A DNA stretch of 64,000 nucleotides, from assembly GCF_028743515.2 (NCBI RefSeq), contig NZ_CP117969.2, positions 1,707,501-1,771,500 on the forward strand, given 5' to 3'. Position 1 is the first letter of the stretch; every line of letters begins with the position of its first letter. The DNA comes from Imtechella halotolerans. GTDB lineage: Bacteria > Bacteroidota > Bacteroidia > Flavobacteriales > Flavobacteriaceae. A program made the translations under genes and the position numbers. The notes under the pieces are model-generated. The model was not told where the DNA came from and made no database searches. It was given only the letters and a program-made list of their open reading frames with translations. Shown here piece after piece: positions 48,492 through 58,315 of the stretch.

Positions 48492-49331
48492 ATGAAAACT
48501 ATTTTTGACAACCTATCTTACAGCTGTAGCAAGGCCACAACTCAAGCCTACAGCACCTCATTTTCTGCTGCTGTTAAACTATTAGCCCCCAGTATACGTC
48601 AACATATCTATAATATTTATGGTTTTGTTCGATTTGCAGATGAAATTGTAGATTCATTTATGGAGTTTCCGCAAGAGCAGTTACTAATTTCGTTTGAAAA
48701 TGAATTACAATCTGCCATACAAAACCGGATCAGTCTTAATCCCATATTAAATTCATTTCAGCACACGGTTCATCAATTTAATATTGATCTAAAACTCATT
48801 GAAGCTTTCATGAAAAGTATGAGACAAGACCTATTTAAAAGCAACTATTCCACCTACCAAGAATACAAAGAATACATTTATGGGTCTGCAGATGTTGTTG
48901 GACTTATGTGCCTGAAAGTTTTTGTAAATGGTGATCTTCAAAAGTATGAAGAATTAAAGCACCCAGCCATGGCTCTGGGTTCAGGTTTTCAAAAAGTCAA
49001 CTTTTTACGTGATCTAAAAAATGATTATGAGTTATTACACCGTTCATATTTTCCAAATGTAGATTTTAAGAATTTAGACAATCGGACAAAAACCGCCATA
49101 ATCAAAGAAATTGAAAATGATTTCCAAATTGCTTATAAAGGAATTTTAAAACTCCCTGTTGAAGCAAGATTCGGAGTATACATGGCTTACAAGTATTATA
49201 ACCGACTATTAAAAAAACTTAAAAAGACACCTTCAGTAGAGATCACCTCAAGACGTATACGAGTACCAAATCATGAAAAATATGGCTTGTTAGCTCAATC
49301 ATATATTCATTATCGATTAAATTTACTTTAA
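48492..49331 (+). CDS. crtB: Phytoene synthase
   Basis: This enzyme condenses two geranylgeranyl diphosphates to phytoene. The 279 residues contain the two Asp-rich Mg-binding sites, RFADEIVDSF near residue 54 and FLRDLKNDYE near 175, with YSTSFSAAVKLL at the start and YGSADVVGLMCLKVF in the middle. It lies between crtI and crtZ. Confidence 0.96.
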   Translation: MKTIFDNLSYSCSKATTQAYSTSFSAAVKLLAPSIRQHIYNIYGFVRFADEIVDSFMEFPQEQLLISFENELQSAIQNRISLNPILNSFQHTVHQFNIDLKLIEAFMKSMRQDLFKSNYSTYQEYKEYIYGSADVVGLMCLKVFVNGDLQKYEELKHPAMALGSGFQKVNFLRDLKNDYELLHRSYFPNVDFKNLDNRTKTAIIKEIENDFQIAYKGILKLPVEARFGVYMAYKYYNRLLKKLKKTPSVEITSRRIRVPNHEKYGLLAQSYIHYRLNLL

Positions 49332-49346
49332 CTAAATCTCTAGGTT

Positions 49347-49799
49347 ATGACTACATTTTATTGGTTATTGGTTTTTATAAGCACCTTTATATTTATGGAA
49401 TTTATGGCCTGGTTTACTCATAAATATGTCATGCATGGATTTCTATGGTCGTTACACAAAGACCACCATCGCAAGGATCATGATTCTTGGTTTGAGCGAA
49501 ATGATGCATTTTTTATATTTTATGCCATTGTAAGTTTTAGCTTTTTTTTACTTTGGAAATATAATGACTTATGGATTGGACTTCCTATTGGTGTAGGTAT
49601 TTTTGCTTATGGACTAGCTTACTTTATGGTTCATGATATATTTATTCACCAACGTTTTAAATTATTCAAAAAAGCAAATAACCGTTACGCAAAAGGAATT
49701 AGAAGAGCCCATAAAATCCATCATAAACATTTAGGAAAAGACAAAGGAGAATGCTTCGGGATGCTTTGGGTACCACTTAAATATTTTAAAAACAACTAA
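49347..49799 (+). CDS. crtZ: Beta-carotene hydroxylase
   Basis: This 150-residue di-iron membrane hydroxylase has the histidine clusters HKYVMHG, HKDHHRKDH, HDIFIHQR and HKIHHKH. It adds 3-hydroxyls to beta-carotene rings, giving zeaxanthin, the yellow pigment usual in marine flavobacteria. Its stop overlaps the cyclase start (TAATG), so they are translationally coupled. Confidence 0.93.
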   Translation: MTTFYWLLVFISTFIFMEFMAWFTHKYVMHGFLWSLHKDHHRKDHDSWFERNDAFFIFYAIVSFSFFLLWKYNDLWIGLPIGVGIFAYGLAYFMVHDIFIHQRFKLFKKANNRYAKGIRRAHKIHHKHLGKDKGECFGMLWVPLKYFKNN

Positions 49800-50485
49800 T
49801 GAAATACCTTTATCTTCTATTGGACATTGGATCCCTGAGTATCCCATTTCTATATAGTTTTCATCCAAGACTAAAATTTCACAAACTATGGCCATATCTA
49901 TTTCCATCGATTATTATGACCATGTTCATTTTTATCCCATGGGATATTATATTTACTGAGAACAAATTTTGGGGTTTTAACAATGATTATTTGTCAGGAC
50001 TCTACTTTGTTAATCTCCCAATAGAAGAGTGGTTATTTTTTATTTGCATCCCTTATGCTTGTATTTTTACCCATGAAGCTTTTAAGATTATTGCACCTGG
50101 CTTTTATCTCAAAAACAAACACCTTGTTCCATTGACATGGTTTCTAATGTTCACTTTCACAATTATAAGCATTGTAAATTATGACAAATGGTATACAAGT
50201 GTAAATTTTGCTTATGCAGTTGTAGTCCTATATGCTGGTCTCCTATGGGCCAAGGAAGAACTTTCCCGTTTTTACGCTACTTTCTTAGTGATTCTTATAC
50301 CCTTTTTTATTGTTAATGGAATACTTACGGGTTCCATGATTGAAACCCCCATTGTATGGTATAACAATGAAGAAAATTTAGGAATTCGATTGGCAACTAT
50401 TCCTATTGAGGATAGTGTATATGCCTTTACAATGCTATTTAGCAGCATCTTATTTATGCACTTATTGAGAAAGAAGTTTGTCTAG
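49799..50485 (+). CDS. crtY: Lycopene cyclase, CrtYcd (heterodimer-type) fused form
   Basis: This 228-residue integral membrane protein has seven hydrophobic segments. The tandem lycopene-cyclase-domain motif NLPIEEWLFFICIPYAC is clear, and a second, more diverged copy appears as IPIEDSVYAFTM near the end. It closes the ends of lycopene to beta-carotene. It is the last gene of the carotenoid operon. Its final 24 bases overlap the 3' end of the convergent thioredoxin-like gene, and no terminator is seen between them. Confidence 0.9.
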   Translation: MKYLYLLLDIGSLSIPFLYSFHPRLKFHKLWPYLFPSIIMTMFIFIPWDIIFTENKFWGFNNDYLSGLYFVNLPIEEWLFFICIPYACIFTHEAFKIIAPGFYLKNKHLVPLTWFLMFTFTIISIVNYDKWYTSVNFAYAVVVLYAGLLWAKEELSRFYATFLVILIPFFIVNGILTGSMIETPIVWYNNEENLGIRLATIPIEDSVYAFTMLFSSILFMHLLRKKFV

Positions 50486-51025
50486 TTGTTCCCTTACTTT
50501 TTGGCTATTCCAATCTGCAGCACCTACTTTATCAATTACAATACTCCCATCTTTTGACAGAATAAAAGTGGCTGGAATATTATTTGATTCTAACATTTTT
50601 GGGGAAAAGGTTCCTGGCATATAAACAGGGAGAGTGTACTTGTTTTTAGAGATAAAATTTTTCACCTTTTCAATGTCATTATCAGAAGAGACAAATGCAA
50701 AATACATTTTATCCTTATAATCATCATACAATGCCTGCATACTAGGCATTTCAGCTATACAAGGGGCACACCAAGTTGCCCAAAAATTTAGCATCACCAC
50801 TTTTCCTTTAGCCTCTTCAAATGACGAAGCCTTACCCTTCAAATCTATTAAAGTCCAATTATAATCGGTTAGAATTTCCCTGTTTTCAACCTTTTCCACA
50901 GATGGACTAAAGGCTATTAATCTATTTACCCACACTTTTATGGTTGTCCCTATAGGGGTAAATAATAGAATAACCAAAATGGCTAATAATATGAGATTAC
51001 TGCGTTGCTCTTTGCTAATTTTCAT
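50462..51025 (-). CDS. TlpA-like membrane-anchored thioredoxin-fold protein
   Basis: This 187-residue protein has an N-terminal membrane anchor (NLILLAILVILLF) and a periplasmic thioredoxin domain with active site WCAPC in VVMLNFWATWCAPCIAEMP and the cis-Pro region NNIPATFILSKDG. TlpA/ResA-type proteins reduce disulfides, for example during cytochrome c maturation. It is a tandem paralog of the following gene; both end in a GA-WNS-KVREQLDKLL tail. Confidence 0.9.
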   Translation of the reverse strand: MKISKEQRSNLILLAILVILLFTPIGTTIKVWVNRLIAFSPSVEKVENREILTDYNWTLIDLKGKASSFEEAKGKVVMLNFWATWCAPCIAEMPSMQALYDDYKDKMYFAFVSSDNDIEKVKNFISKNKYTLPVYMPGTFSPKMLESNNIPATFILSKDGSIVIDKVGAADWNSQKVREQLDKLLSQ

Positions 51026-51093
51026 TGTTAACTTCCTAAAAAAACAAAACTACCGTTTTCTTATAACCAGCTAGGTAACTTAGGTTACAAATA

Positions 51094-51645
51094 CTATTGA
51101 GCCAAAAGCGTATCTAACAATTGGCGAACTTCACTACTATTCCAGTTAGCTCCCTTTGTCTGAGAGGCAACAACACTACCCTGTTTATCTATTACATAAC
51201 CTGAAGGAATTACTTCTGGATCAAAGGGCATTTTCTCTCCGATAATAAGGTATGTGACATTAAAATCAAATCCCCGCTTAGCCATCATTTCCTCGACCGG
51301 TTGAGGAAGTTCATTTGTAATAATATAAAAGTCTACTTTATCCTTATAATCATTGTAAAGCTTTTGAATACTATATAACTCAGCAGTACTTGTGATACGC
51401 CACGATGACCAAAAGTTAACAAAAACAACCTTTCCTTCCGATTGATTAAAGTTAAACTGAACATCATTACGGTCTTTCAGTTTCCAATCAAAATCAATTT
51501 TTTTCTGTGCTGATACAGGAATTAACTCAACTGAGGAAGCAAAAAGACGATTCAATGCTATTTTACCTTCATACCCCAAAGGAGTAACAAAAAATGACAA
51601 CACAAACAGTATGAGTATGATGTTTAAAAGGGTCTTTTTTTTCAT
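51094..51645 (-). CDS. Thioredoxin-fold paralog lacking the CxxC active site
   Basis: This 183-residue protein is clearly related to its downstream neighbour: the same N-terminal anchor and PLGYEGKIALNRLFA, VVFVNFWSSW, DYKDKVDFYII and a C-terminal GANWNSSEVRQLLDTLL. Where the neighbour has WCAPC, this has WRITS, and no cysteine pair is present, so it cannot act as a dithiol oxidoreductase. It may bind the same partners or hold heme or other clients, but that is speculation. It lies upstream of the active paralog, 68 bases apart. Confidence 0.85.
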   Translation of the reverse strand: MKKKTLLNIILILFVLSFFVTPLGYEGKIALNRLFASSVELIPVSAQKKIDFDWKLKDRNDVQFNFNQSEGKVVFVNFWSSWRITSTAELYSIQKLYNDYKDKVDFYIITNELPQPVEEMMAKRGFDFNVTYLIIGEKMPFDPEVIPSGYVIDKQGSVVASQTKGANWNSSEVRQLLDTLLAQ

Positions 51646-51738
51646 ATTCTTTATCTTGATTTAAGTCTGAAATTCGATGTCAAAACTACTAATAAAATTA
51701 AACACTTTACATATCATATTCCTCACATATTGTAAAAA

Positions 51739-51767
51739 GAAAACTCCCGGTGTATCCGGGAGTTTTC
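51739..51767 (-). terminator. Terminator after aconitase
   Basis: GAAAACTCCCGG pairs with CCGGGAGTTTTC around TGTAT, with A/T runs on both sides. It ends acnA transcription and isolates the thioredoxin genes. Confidence 0.9.
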
Positions 51768-51785
51768 AATCTATAAAATAATTTA

Positions 51786-54050
51786 TTAAGCATTACCAGC
51801 AGCAATCAAATTTAAAGCAGAACCAGCTTTAAACCATGCAATCTGTCCATCATTATATGAATGATTTACTTTGATAGTATCAATGCTTCCATCAACATGA
51901 ACAATTTCTAATGTCAATTGCTTTTCAGGTGCAAAACTTTCTAAATCTATAAAGTTAAACGTATCATCCTCCTTTATCAAATCATAATCAGCCTCATTAG
52001 CAAAGGTAAGAGCTAACATACCTTGTTTTTTAAGGTTAGTTTCATGAATACGAGCAAATGATTTAACTAAAACTGCCTTAACTCCCAAATGGCGTGGCTG
52101 CATAGCGGCGTGCTCACGTGATGATCCTTCTCCATAATTATGATCACCAACTACTATGGAAGGAATTCCAGCAGCTTTATAGGCTCTTTGAACATCTGGC
52201 ACACCTCCATACTCACCTGTTAATTGATTCTTAACAAAGTTAGTTTTTTGATTAAATGCATTAACGGCCCCTATTAATGTGTTATTGGCAATATTATCCA
52301 AATGTCCACGGTAACGCAACCATGGTCCTGCCATAGAGATATGATCTGTGGTGCACTTACCAAACGCCTTAATTAATAATTTGGCTCCTGTTATATTTTT
52401 TCCATTCCATGGAAGGAAAGGATCCAACAACTGGAGACGCTCTGAAGAAGGTGAAACTTTTACCTCAACTCCACTACCATCTTCAGCTGGAGCAATAAAT
52501 CCTGCATCCTCAACAGCAAATCCCTCAGGTGGTAATTCATATCCTCTAGGCTCGTCTAACATCACCTCTTCCCCATCTTCATTGATAAGTGTATCTTTTA
52601 AGGGATTAAAATCCAATTTTCCAGCAATTGCAATGGCTGTCACTAACTCCGGCGAACCTACAAAAGCAAGTGTATTTGGATTACCATCGGCACGTTTAGC
52701 AAAATTACGGTTAAATGAATGTACTATAGTATTGCGTTCTTGCTTATCCGCACCTTCACGATCCCACATCCCTATACATGGTCCACAGGCATTTGCAAAA
52801 ACGGTAGCACCGATTTTATCAAATGTATCTATAAAACCATCTCTTTCTATAGTGTAACGAACTTGTTCAGAACCTGGAGTAATGGTAAACTTAGCCTTAG
52901 TTTTCAATTTCTTATCTGCTACTTGCTTAGCTAAGGAGGCAGCACGGGATATATCCTCATAGGAAGAGTTGGTACAAGATCCTATTAAACCAACTTCCAC
53001 ATTTATTGGCCAATCATTCTTAGCCGCAGCCTCTTTCATCTCAGAAATAGGAGTAGCCAAATCCGGAGTAAACGGACCATTTAAATGTGGTTCTAACTCA
53101 GAAAGGTTAATTTCAATAACTTGGTCAAAATAGTTTTCAGGATTAGCATATACCTCTGCATCAGCGGTAAGATATTCTTTTACTGCATTAGCAGCATCTG
53201 CCACATCTGCCCTTCCAGTAGAACGTAAATAACGATCCATAGAAGCATCATATCCAAAAGTAGAAGTGGTAGCACCTACTTCCGCACCCATGTTACAAAT
53301 AGTCCCTTTCCCGGTACATGACATGGACTCAGCTCCTTCTCCAAAGTATTCTATTATTGCTCCTGTTCCACCTTTTACAGTAAGAATTCCAGCAACCTTT
53401 AATATAACATCTTTGGGAGCGCTCCACCCTGAAAGTTTACCAGTAAGCTTAACTCCAATAAGTTTAGGAAATTTCAATTCCCATGGCATTCCAGCCATTA
53501 CATCTACTGCATCAGCTCCACCAACGCCAATAGCGATCATACCCAATCCCCCGGCATTTACAGTGTGAGAATCAGTACCAATCATCATTCCTCCTGGAAA
53601 GGCGTAATTCTCTAAAACAACTTGATGTATAATTCCAGCTCCCGGTTTCCAGAAGCCTATTCCATACTTATTAGAAACCGATTCTAAAAAATCAAAAACT
53701 TCATTACTGGTTTCATTGGCACGCTTTAAATCGGTTTTCGCATCTATTTTAGCTTGGATCAAGTGATCACAGTGAACTGTGGTAGGAACAGCAGCTTTAG
53801 ATTTACCAGCATGCATGAACTGTAATAAAGCCATTTGAGCAGTTGCATCCTGGCATGCAATACGGTCAGGCGCAAAATCTACATAGTCTTTCCCTCGTTG
53901 AAATTCTTTGGAAGGAGTACCATCCCAAAGGTGGGCATACAAAATTTTCTCTGATAATGTAAGGGGTTTACCGGTAAGTGTACGCGCTTTATCAACACGT
54001 TCAGCTATCTGGTCATACACCTTTCTAATCATTTCAATATCAAAAGCCAT
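51786..54050 (-). CDS. acnA: Aconitate hydratase (mitochondrial type)
   Basis: This TCA-cycle enzyme interconverts citrate and isocitrate. The 754 residues have the family order: [37 protein letters not shown], cluster-ligand SCTNSSYED and [11 protein letters not shown], and the swivel domain with [16 protein letters not shown]. These match the aconitase of eukaryotic mitochondria rather than bacterial AcnB. A longer frame reaches 54155, but the inner ATG (MAFDIEMI) is the normal start. The 285-base stretch before moxR holds only AT-rich sequence and a possible TAAATTCG box. Confidence 0.95.
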   Translation of the reverse strand: MAFDIEMIRKVYDQIAERVDKARTLTGKPLTLSEKILYAHLWDGTPSKEFQRGKDYVDFAPDRIACQDATAQMALLQFMHAGKSKAAVPTTVHCDHLIQAKIDAKTDLKRANETSNEVFDFLESVSNKYGIGFWKPGAGIIHQVVLENYAFPGGMMIGTDSHTVNAGGLGMIAIGVGGADAVDVMAGMPWELKFPKLIGVKLTGKLSGWSAPKDVILKVAGILTVKGGTGAIIEYFGEGAESMSCTGKGTICNMGAEVGATTSTFGYDASMDRYLRSTGRADVADAANAVKEYLTADAEVYANPENYFDQVIEINLSELEPHLNGPFTPDLATPISEMKEAAAKNDWPINVEVGLIGSCTNSSYEDISRAASLAKQVADKKLKTKAKFTITPGSEQVRYTIERDGFIDTFDKIGATVFANACGPCIGMWDREGADKQERNTIVHSFNRNFAKRADGNPNTLAFVGSPELVTAIAIAGKLDFNPLKDTLINEDGEEVMLDEPRGYELPPEGFAVEDAGFIAPAEDGSGVEVKVSPSSERLQLLDPFLPWNGKNITGAKLLIKAFGKCTTDHISMAGPWLRYRGHLDNIANNTLIGAVNAFNQKTNFVKNQLTGEYGGVPDVQRAYKAAGIPSIVVGDHNYGEGSSREHAAMQPRHLGVKAVLVKSFARIHETNLKKQGMLALTFANEADYDLIKEDDTFNFIDLESFAPEKQLTLEIVHVDGSIDTIKVNHSYNDGQIAWFKAGSALNLIAAGNA

Positions 54051-54335
54051 AAGTCTGAATGTAATTAGTTTAAAAAGTGTTGCGAATTTACGAAAATTGA
54101 CCCGAATTTTAAAGTCTTTAATAGAATAGTCACTTTGCTGAAAATTTTTTAGCAAAAATCATTTTTGACTGCAAAAATTCTCAATAAAGCAATTTTTACT
54201 CAGAAAATTTTAGAAATTATCAAGGATAAGACACAGTTTAGTAAGTACTCGAAATACAACTATCCCTAAAATGTTTTAAAAAACTAGAAATCAAGAGATA
54301 CCGTGCACTAATCTTTTCTCAAAATCAATATAGTC

Positions 54336-55289
54336 TTAAAAAAGCGATCTAATTATATGCTCGACCGTAACACCTTCGGCTTCAGCTTTGTAGTTCTTAA
54401 TTACCCGATGTCTTAATATGTCCAATGCTACTGCTTGTACATCTTCAATATCTGGGGAGAACTTCCCATGAATTGCTGCATGAGCTTTAGCTGCTAAAAT
54501 AAGATTTTGTGAAGCTCTAGGCCCCGCTCCCCAATCCACAAACTGTCTTACCTCGGAAGTCGCAAAACTGCTATCAGGTCGTGTTTTCGAAACTAACCTA
54601 ACCGTATAATCAACTACATTGTCGGCAACAGGAATGCGACGGACTAAATGTTGAATTTCAAGAATTTCTTCAGCGTTAAACATTGGAGAGACCTGATACT
54701 CGCCATCAGAAGTTGTCTGCTTTACCACTTGAACTTCTTCTTCAAAAGAAGGATATTGCAACATAATGGCAAACATAAAACGATCTAATTGCGCCTCAGG
54801 AAGTGGGTATGTCCCTTCTTGTTCAATTGGATTTTGCGTAGCAAGTACAAAATAAGGTAATTCTAACGGATACTGCACACCAGCAACTGTTACCGAACGT
54901 TCTTGCATAGCCTCCAATAAAGCTGCCTGTGTCTTTGGTGGTGTACGATTTATTTCATCCGCTAAGATTAAATTAGCGAAAACTGGACCCTTAATAAATT
55001 TAAAATGGCGATTCTCATCCAGAATTTCACTCCCCAGAATATCACTAGGCATTAAATCCGGTGTAAATTGAATTCGTTTAAACCCGAGTCCTAAAGCATT
55101 AGCAATTGTATTAACCATGAGTGTCTTAGCCAAACCTGGAACCCCTATCAACAAACAATGCCCCCCAGCATAAATAGAAAGAAGTAATCTGTCAACAACT
55201 TGTTCCTGACCAATAATTACCTTTCCTATTTCAGACTTAAGTTGTTTATTTTTAAGAACTAAATTTTCAAGTGCGGCTACATCAGACAT
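54336..55289 (-). CDS. MoxR-family AAA+ ATPase
   Basis: This 317-residue MoxR ATPase has Walker A GVPGLAKT (49-56), Walker B LILADEINR, sensor LATQNP and the arginine-finger segment DRFMFAI. MoxR proteins act as chaperones for protein complexes, often with DUF58/VWA genes. None follow here; instead it is 3 bases downstream of surA, so it may serve envelope biogenesis. Confidence 0.92.
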   Translation of the reverse strand: MSDVAALENLVLKNKQLKSEIGKVIIGQEQVVDRLLLSIYAGGHCLLIGVPGLAKTLMVNTIANALGLGFKRIQFTPDLMPSDILGSEILDENRHFKFIKGPVFANLILADEINRTPPKTQAALLEAMQERSVTVAGVQYPLELPYFVLATQNPIEQEGTYPLPEAQLDRFMFAIMLQYPSFEEEVQVVKQTTSDGEYQVSPMFNAEEILEIQHLVRRIPVADNVVDYTVRLVSKTRPDSSFATSEVRQFVDWGAGPRASQNLILAAKAHAAIHGKFSPDIEDVQAVALDILRHRVIKNYKAEAEGVTVEHIIRSLF

Positions 55290-55292
55290 AGG

Positions 55293-56708
55293 CTATTTCT
55301 TTAACCAATTATTGACAAAATTACAATCTTTACTTTCAGCATTTAGACTTACGTACGTATCACGAATTTTTTCTTCCATCCATTTTTGAACGGCTTTCAT
55401 ACGTTTTTCTTGCAACGCCAATTCTTGGATTTTGGTATAATCTCTAGAATAATCAGCTACATGCTCATCATGACGATTTGTAATTCTAAGTATTTTATAC
55501 TTTTTTGTACCTGTTCTGTCTTCATCTAAAAGTGGTTGTGACAATTCACCATCCGCCAAGTTTACAATTTGACTGTATAAAGAAGGGTCCATACGGGTCA
55601 ACTCAAATCGAGTATCAAGTGTTGACGGATTAATTAGTTGCCCTTTATTAAACTTCGTTTCCTTTTCATCAGAAAACTCCAAGGCAGCATCTTCAAATGA
55701 AATTTCACCATCTACTATTCGCTTTCGAATAGTTTCCATTTTTTCACGAGCCTCACGCAAAGCTTCTGCTGGCACTTCTGGTATTAATAAAATGTGTCTT
55801 ACATCGATCTCTTGACCACGTTTACGATCCAATTGAACTATGTGCCATCCAAACTCTGTTTCAAATGGCTCTGAAATCTCACCTTCCTCCAAAGTAAAGG
55901 CCACATCTTTGAATTCTTTTACGAAAGCTGACTTACGGTTAAGCGACAAAGTTTTACCTCCAGTTGCTCTATCGTGAGAATAAAGAATCGCCTTAGTGGC
56001 AAAACTGGTTCCTTGATCTTCAACTTCTGCTTTTATTTGCTTTAGACGCTCGATTGCCTTTTTCTTTTCTGTTTCTGGAATTTTAGGCTGTACAACTATT
56101 TGCCCAATCTCTAATTCGGTTCCAAACACAGGTAGCTCGTCCTTGGGTATATTATTAAAAAATTGACGCACTTCCTCTGGAGTAATTTCTACCTCCTCAA
56201 CAATTTTATCTTGCATACGCTTGGAAAGAAGGTTCACTTTATTAATTTGAAATAATTCCTGACGGAAAGATTCCTCGTCAGTCTTATTGTAAAACCGAAG
56301 TAATTTATTCATATCTCCCCCTAACTGCTCCAGAAAATAATCAATCTGCCGATCAACGTTACCATATACTTCACCATCGGAAACTAGAATACTATCTTGT
56401 ACTGCGTGATGCGCATATAATTTATCTTCCATCAATTTCCCAAGCAATTGACAACGAGTAATATTCTTAATGTCTTGACCTTGGCTTTGTAAATCAATAA
56501 AGGTTTTATCTATATCGGAATTTAATATAACATAATCACCTACTACAGAAGCTACTCCATCAATCTTAATTTTTTTGAAATTTGGATTTTTAGGAATCGA
56601 ATCTTTCCCTGTCCTTTCTATTACATTTAGGCTATCGGTTTGCGCAATAGTCAGTTGTCCCACACAAAAAATTGCTAAAAGCGCTCCTGCTTTTCTCAGC
56701 TTATTCAT
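55293..56708 (-). CDS. Periplasmic peptidyl-prolyl isomerase, SurA-like
   Basis: This 471-residue exported chaperone has a signal (LRKAGALLAIFCVGQLTIAQ), a SurA_N-type region (ASVVGDYVILNSDID) and two parvulin-like domains, the first around LEIGQIVVQPK with FGWHIVQLDRKR, the second around DVRHILLIPE. It helps outer-membrane proteins fold. I use the inner ATG (MNKLRK), which overlaps the end of the upstream gene by 8 bases; a start 30 bases earlier would extend the overlap. Confidence 0.9.
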   Translation of the reverse strand: MNKLRKAGALLAIFCVGQLTIAQTDSLNVIERTGKDSIPKNPNFKKIKIDGVASVVGDYVILNSDIDKTFIDLQSQGQDIKNITRCQLLGKLMEDKLYAHHAVQDSILVSDGEVYGNVDRQIDYFLEQLGGDMNKLLRFYNKTDEESFRQELFQINKVNLLSKRMQDKIVEEVEITPEEVRQFFNNIPKDELPVFGTELEIGQIVVQPKIPETEKKKAIERLKQIKAEVEDQGTSFATKAILYSHDRATGGKTLSLNRKSAFVKEFKDVAFTLEEGEISEPFETEFGWHIVQLDRKRGQEIDVRHILLIPEVPAEALREAREKMETIRKRIVDGEISFEDAALEFSDEKETKFNKGQLINPSTLDTRFELTRMDPSLYSQIVNLADGELSQPLLDEDRTGTKKYKILRITNRHDEHVADYSRDYTKIQELALQEKRMKAVQKWMEEKIRDTYVSLNAESKDCNFVNNWLKK

Positions 56709-57555
56709 AGATTTCAAATTGTTTTTTTGTAATCGCATCGTTTATAATGTCTTTTTCAAGTTTGCGCACAAACTCCAGTTTACGCTGATTTATGATAATT
56801 TGTCGTAATGTTGGTTTTACATACTCAATTGGAGCTATTTCTTGTCGCTTCAAAAGATCATTTATGTGCACCAAATATACTCCTAATGAATCTTGTAACT
56901 CAAAAAATTGTGATTTTTTTAAATTATTTTGAGTACTTTGTTCTTGTAATAGAGGAATTTTACGAAAAACCTCTCCAGCTTTAACCCAAACCGAATCATT
57001 CAAGGAGAATGCCCTAAATTGCAAGGAAAGCGAATCTAACTCTCGCTGATCTTTTTTATTAAACCTCTTAAACTTATCACGGATTCGTTGAATTCCAGAG
57101 TGATTCTCCTTTAATTGAATGTATCGCAACTTAAGCAAATCTTCATTAAGTCTAAAAATTTCTTTATTACCCTGATAAAAAGTTTCCAAATCACCTTGTC
57201 CAACAACCGTATCTATAGATTGATTCACCAAACCTTCCTTATAGGCCTTGGTATATAAATCTGTACGATATTCATCCACTAAAGTTTCAAACTCAACAAT
57301 TTTATCCTCTTGAAGATTCCTCTTTGCATTGGCTAGCATCAACTCTTTAGCCGCCCAATTATTAAGATAACTACTAATTATTGCTATACTATCCTCACGT
57401 GTATATTCAGCTGGCAATAAAGCTCGCAAATCATCCTTGTAGAGAAATTTGTCTCCAACCCTTGCCACAGCTTCTTTAGGCTGAGGAGCTCTAAAATAAT
57501 CACAAGAAATCGCTGAAACCGTGAGTACAATCCATAATATACTCTTATACTTCAT
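56701..57555 (-). CDS. SurA/PpiC-like lipoprotein
   Basis: This 284-residue lipoprotein (lipobox C18, ISCDYF) starts with RVGDKFLYKDDLRALLPAEY, a SurA_N-like segment followed by a mostly helical part. A parvulin-like fold is not obvious, so it may be a chaperone without isomerase activity. It precedes the SurA-like gene and overlaps it, so it is part of the same unit with moxR. An ATG at 57570 adds five residues; the inner one gives a normal signal. Confidence 0.78.
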   Translation of the reverse strand: MKYKSILWIVLTVSAISCDYFRAPQPKEAVARVGDKFLYKDDLRALLPAEYTREDSIAIISSYLNNWAAKELMLANAKRNLQEDKIVEFETLVDEYRTDLYTKAYKEGLVNQSIDTVVGQGDLETFYQGNKEIFRLNEDLLKLRYIQLKENHSGIQRIRDKFKRFNKKDQRELDSLSLQFRAFSLNDSVWVKAGEVFRKIPLLQEQSTQNNLKKSQFFELQDSLGVYLVHINDLLKRQEIAPIEYVKPTLRQIIINQRKLEFVRKLEKDIINDAITKKQFEIYE

Positions 57556-57570
57556 CGTTATTTTTTTCAC

Positions 57571-58315
57571 TTTTTGAGTTTTTTAATATAACCTACCTAA
57601 CAACCATTTTATATCCACCTATCAAGCATTTTCCTTATCTAATTGCAATCATTTGATTTCATTAACCAGCACTTAGAATTTGTGGAAAAGATAATTGAAA
57701 TTATCCCATACACTTTAAAAATATAAACAACCCTAATAAACGTATTTTTCACAAATGTAATATTCCTTACTGAAGCTAACTTAATAACTCCCCTAATTTC
57801 TCTTCACTTTTATTTTCATACTGCTTTTACAAACAATGATAAATCAATTGTTATAGCGGCATTTATAGCAATTAAATAATCAAATCCTTAAAATAAACAT
57901 GTGTATAAGCACACCCTTTTACATCATAAAGTGACTACATTTATAGAAATTCGCGCTAAAATACAACTTGTATGTTTTAGTAAAAAATCTTCCTAATTTT
58001 TAGTAAATTTTAATCATACTAGTTTAAAAAATAAGAAATTACAAAAGTTATATAGCCAAACTAACCTTCATTCAACCAACTTTTAAACCGACTTCAAAAC
58101 TCTAAATATTGGATTTACCCATAATCAACAAAAACACCTAAATACATCATTGAAATCAACTTAACACTCCTTAAAACAATTAAAATCGGATTTTAATCAA
58201 CGTTAAATAGATCAATTCAATACATTTTTCATACAAATAATTAGCTTAACACTAGATTTTTAACATTTTTTCGTACCTTAGTTCACTGAAACCCAATTCA
58301 CAACCTAATCAATCT
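57571..58315. other. AT-rich stretch with no recognised gene
   Basis: About 745 bases between divergent genes have no coding frame of note. I see a minus-strand TACATTTG (57752-57759) that could serve the chaperone operon, and short repeats of CTTAACACT near 58158 and 58243. A weak TACCTTAG near 58273 may be the -7 box for the next gene. Nothing else can be supported. Confidence 0.5.
57752..57759 (-). promoter_or_regulatory. Candidate -7 element of the chaperone-moxR operon
   Basis: TACATTTG on the minus strand matches TAnnTTTG; it would give a leader of about 190 bases. No TTG partner is seen, so support is modest. Confidence 0.35.

Noticed and set aside
52348-53568. Long plus-strand frames opposite aconitase
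   Set aside because: They are antisense shadows of a conserved gene; nothing family-like is seen.
54051-54155. Longer start for aconitase
   Set aside because: The extra 35 residues are unlike the family, and MAFDIEMI is a typical start.
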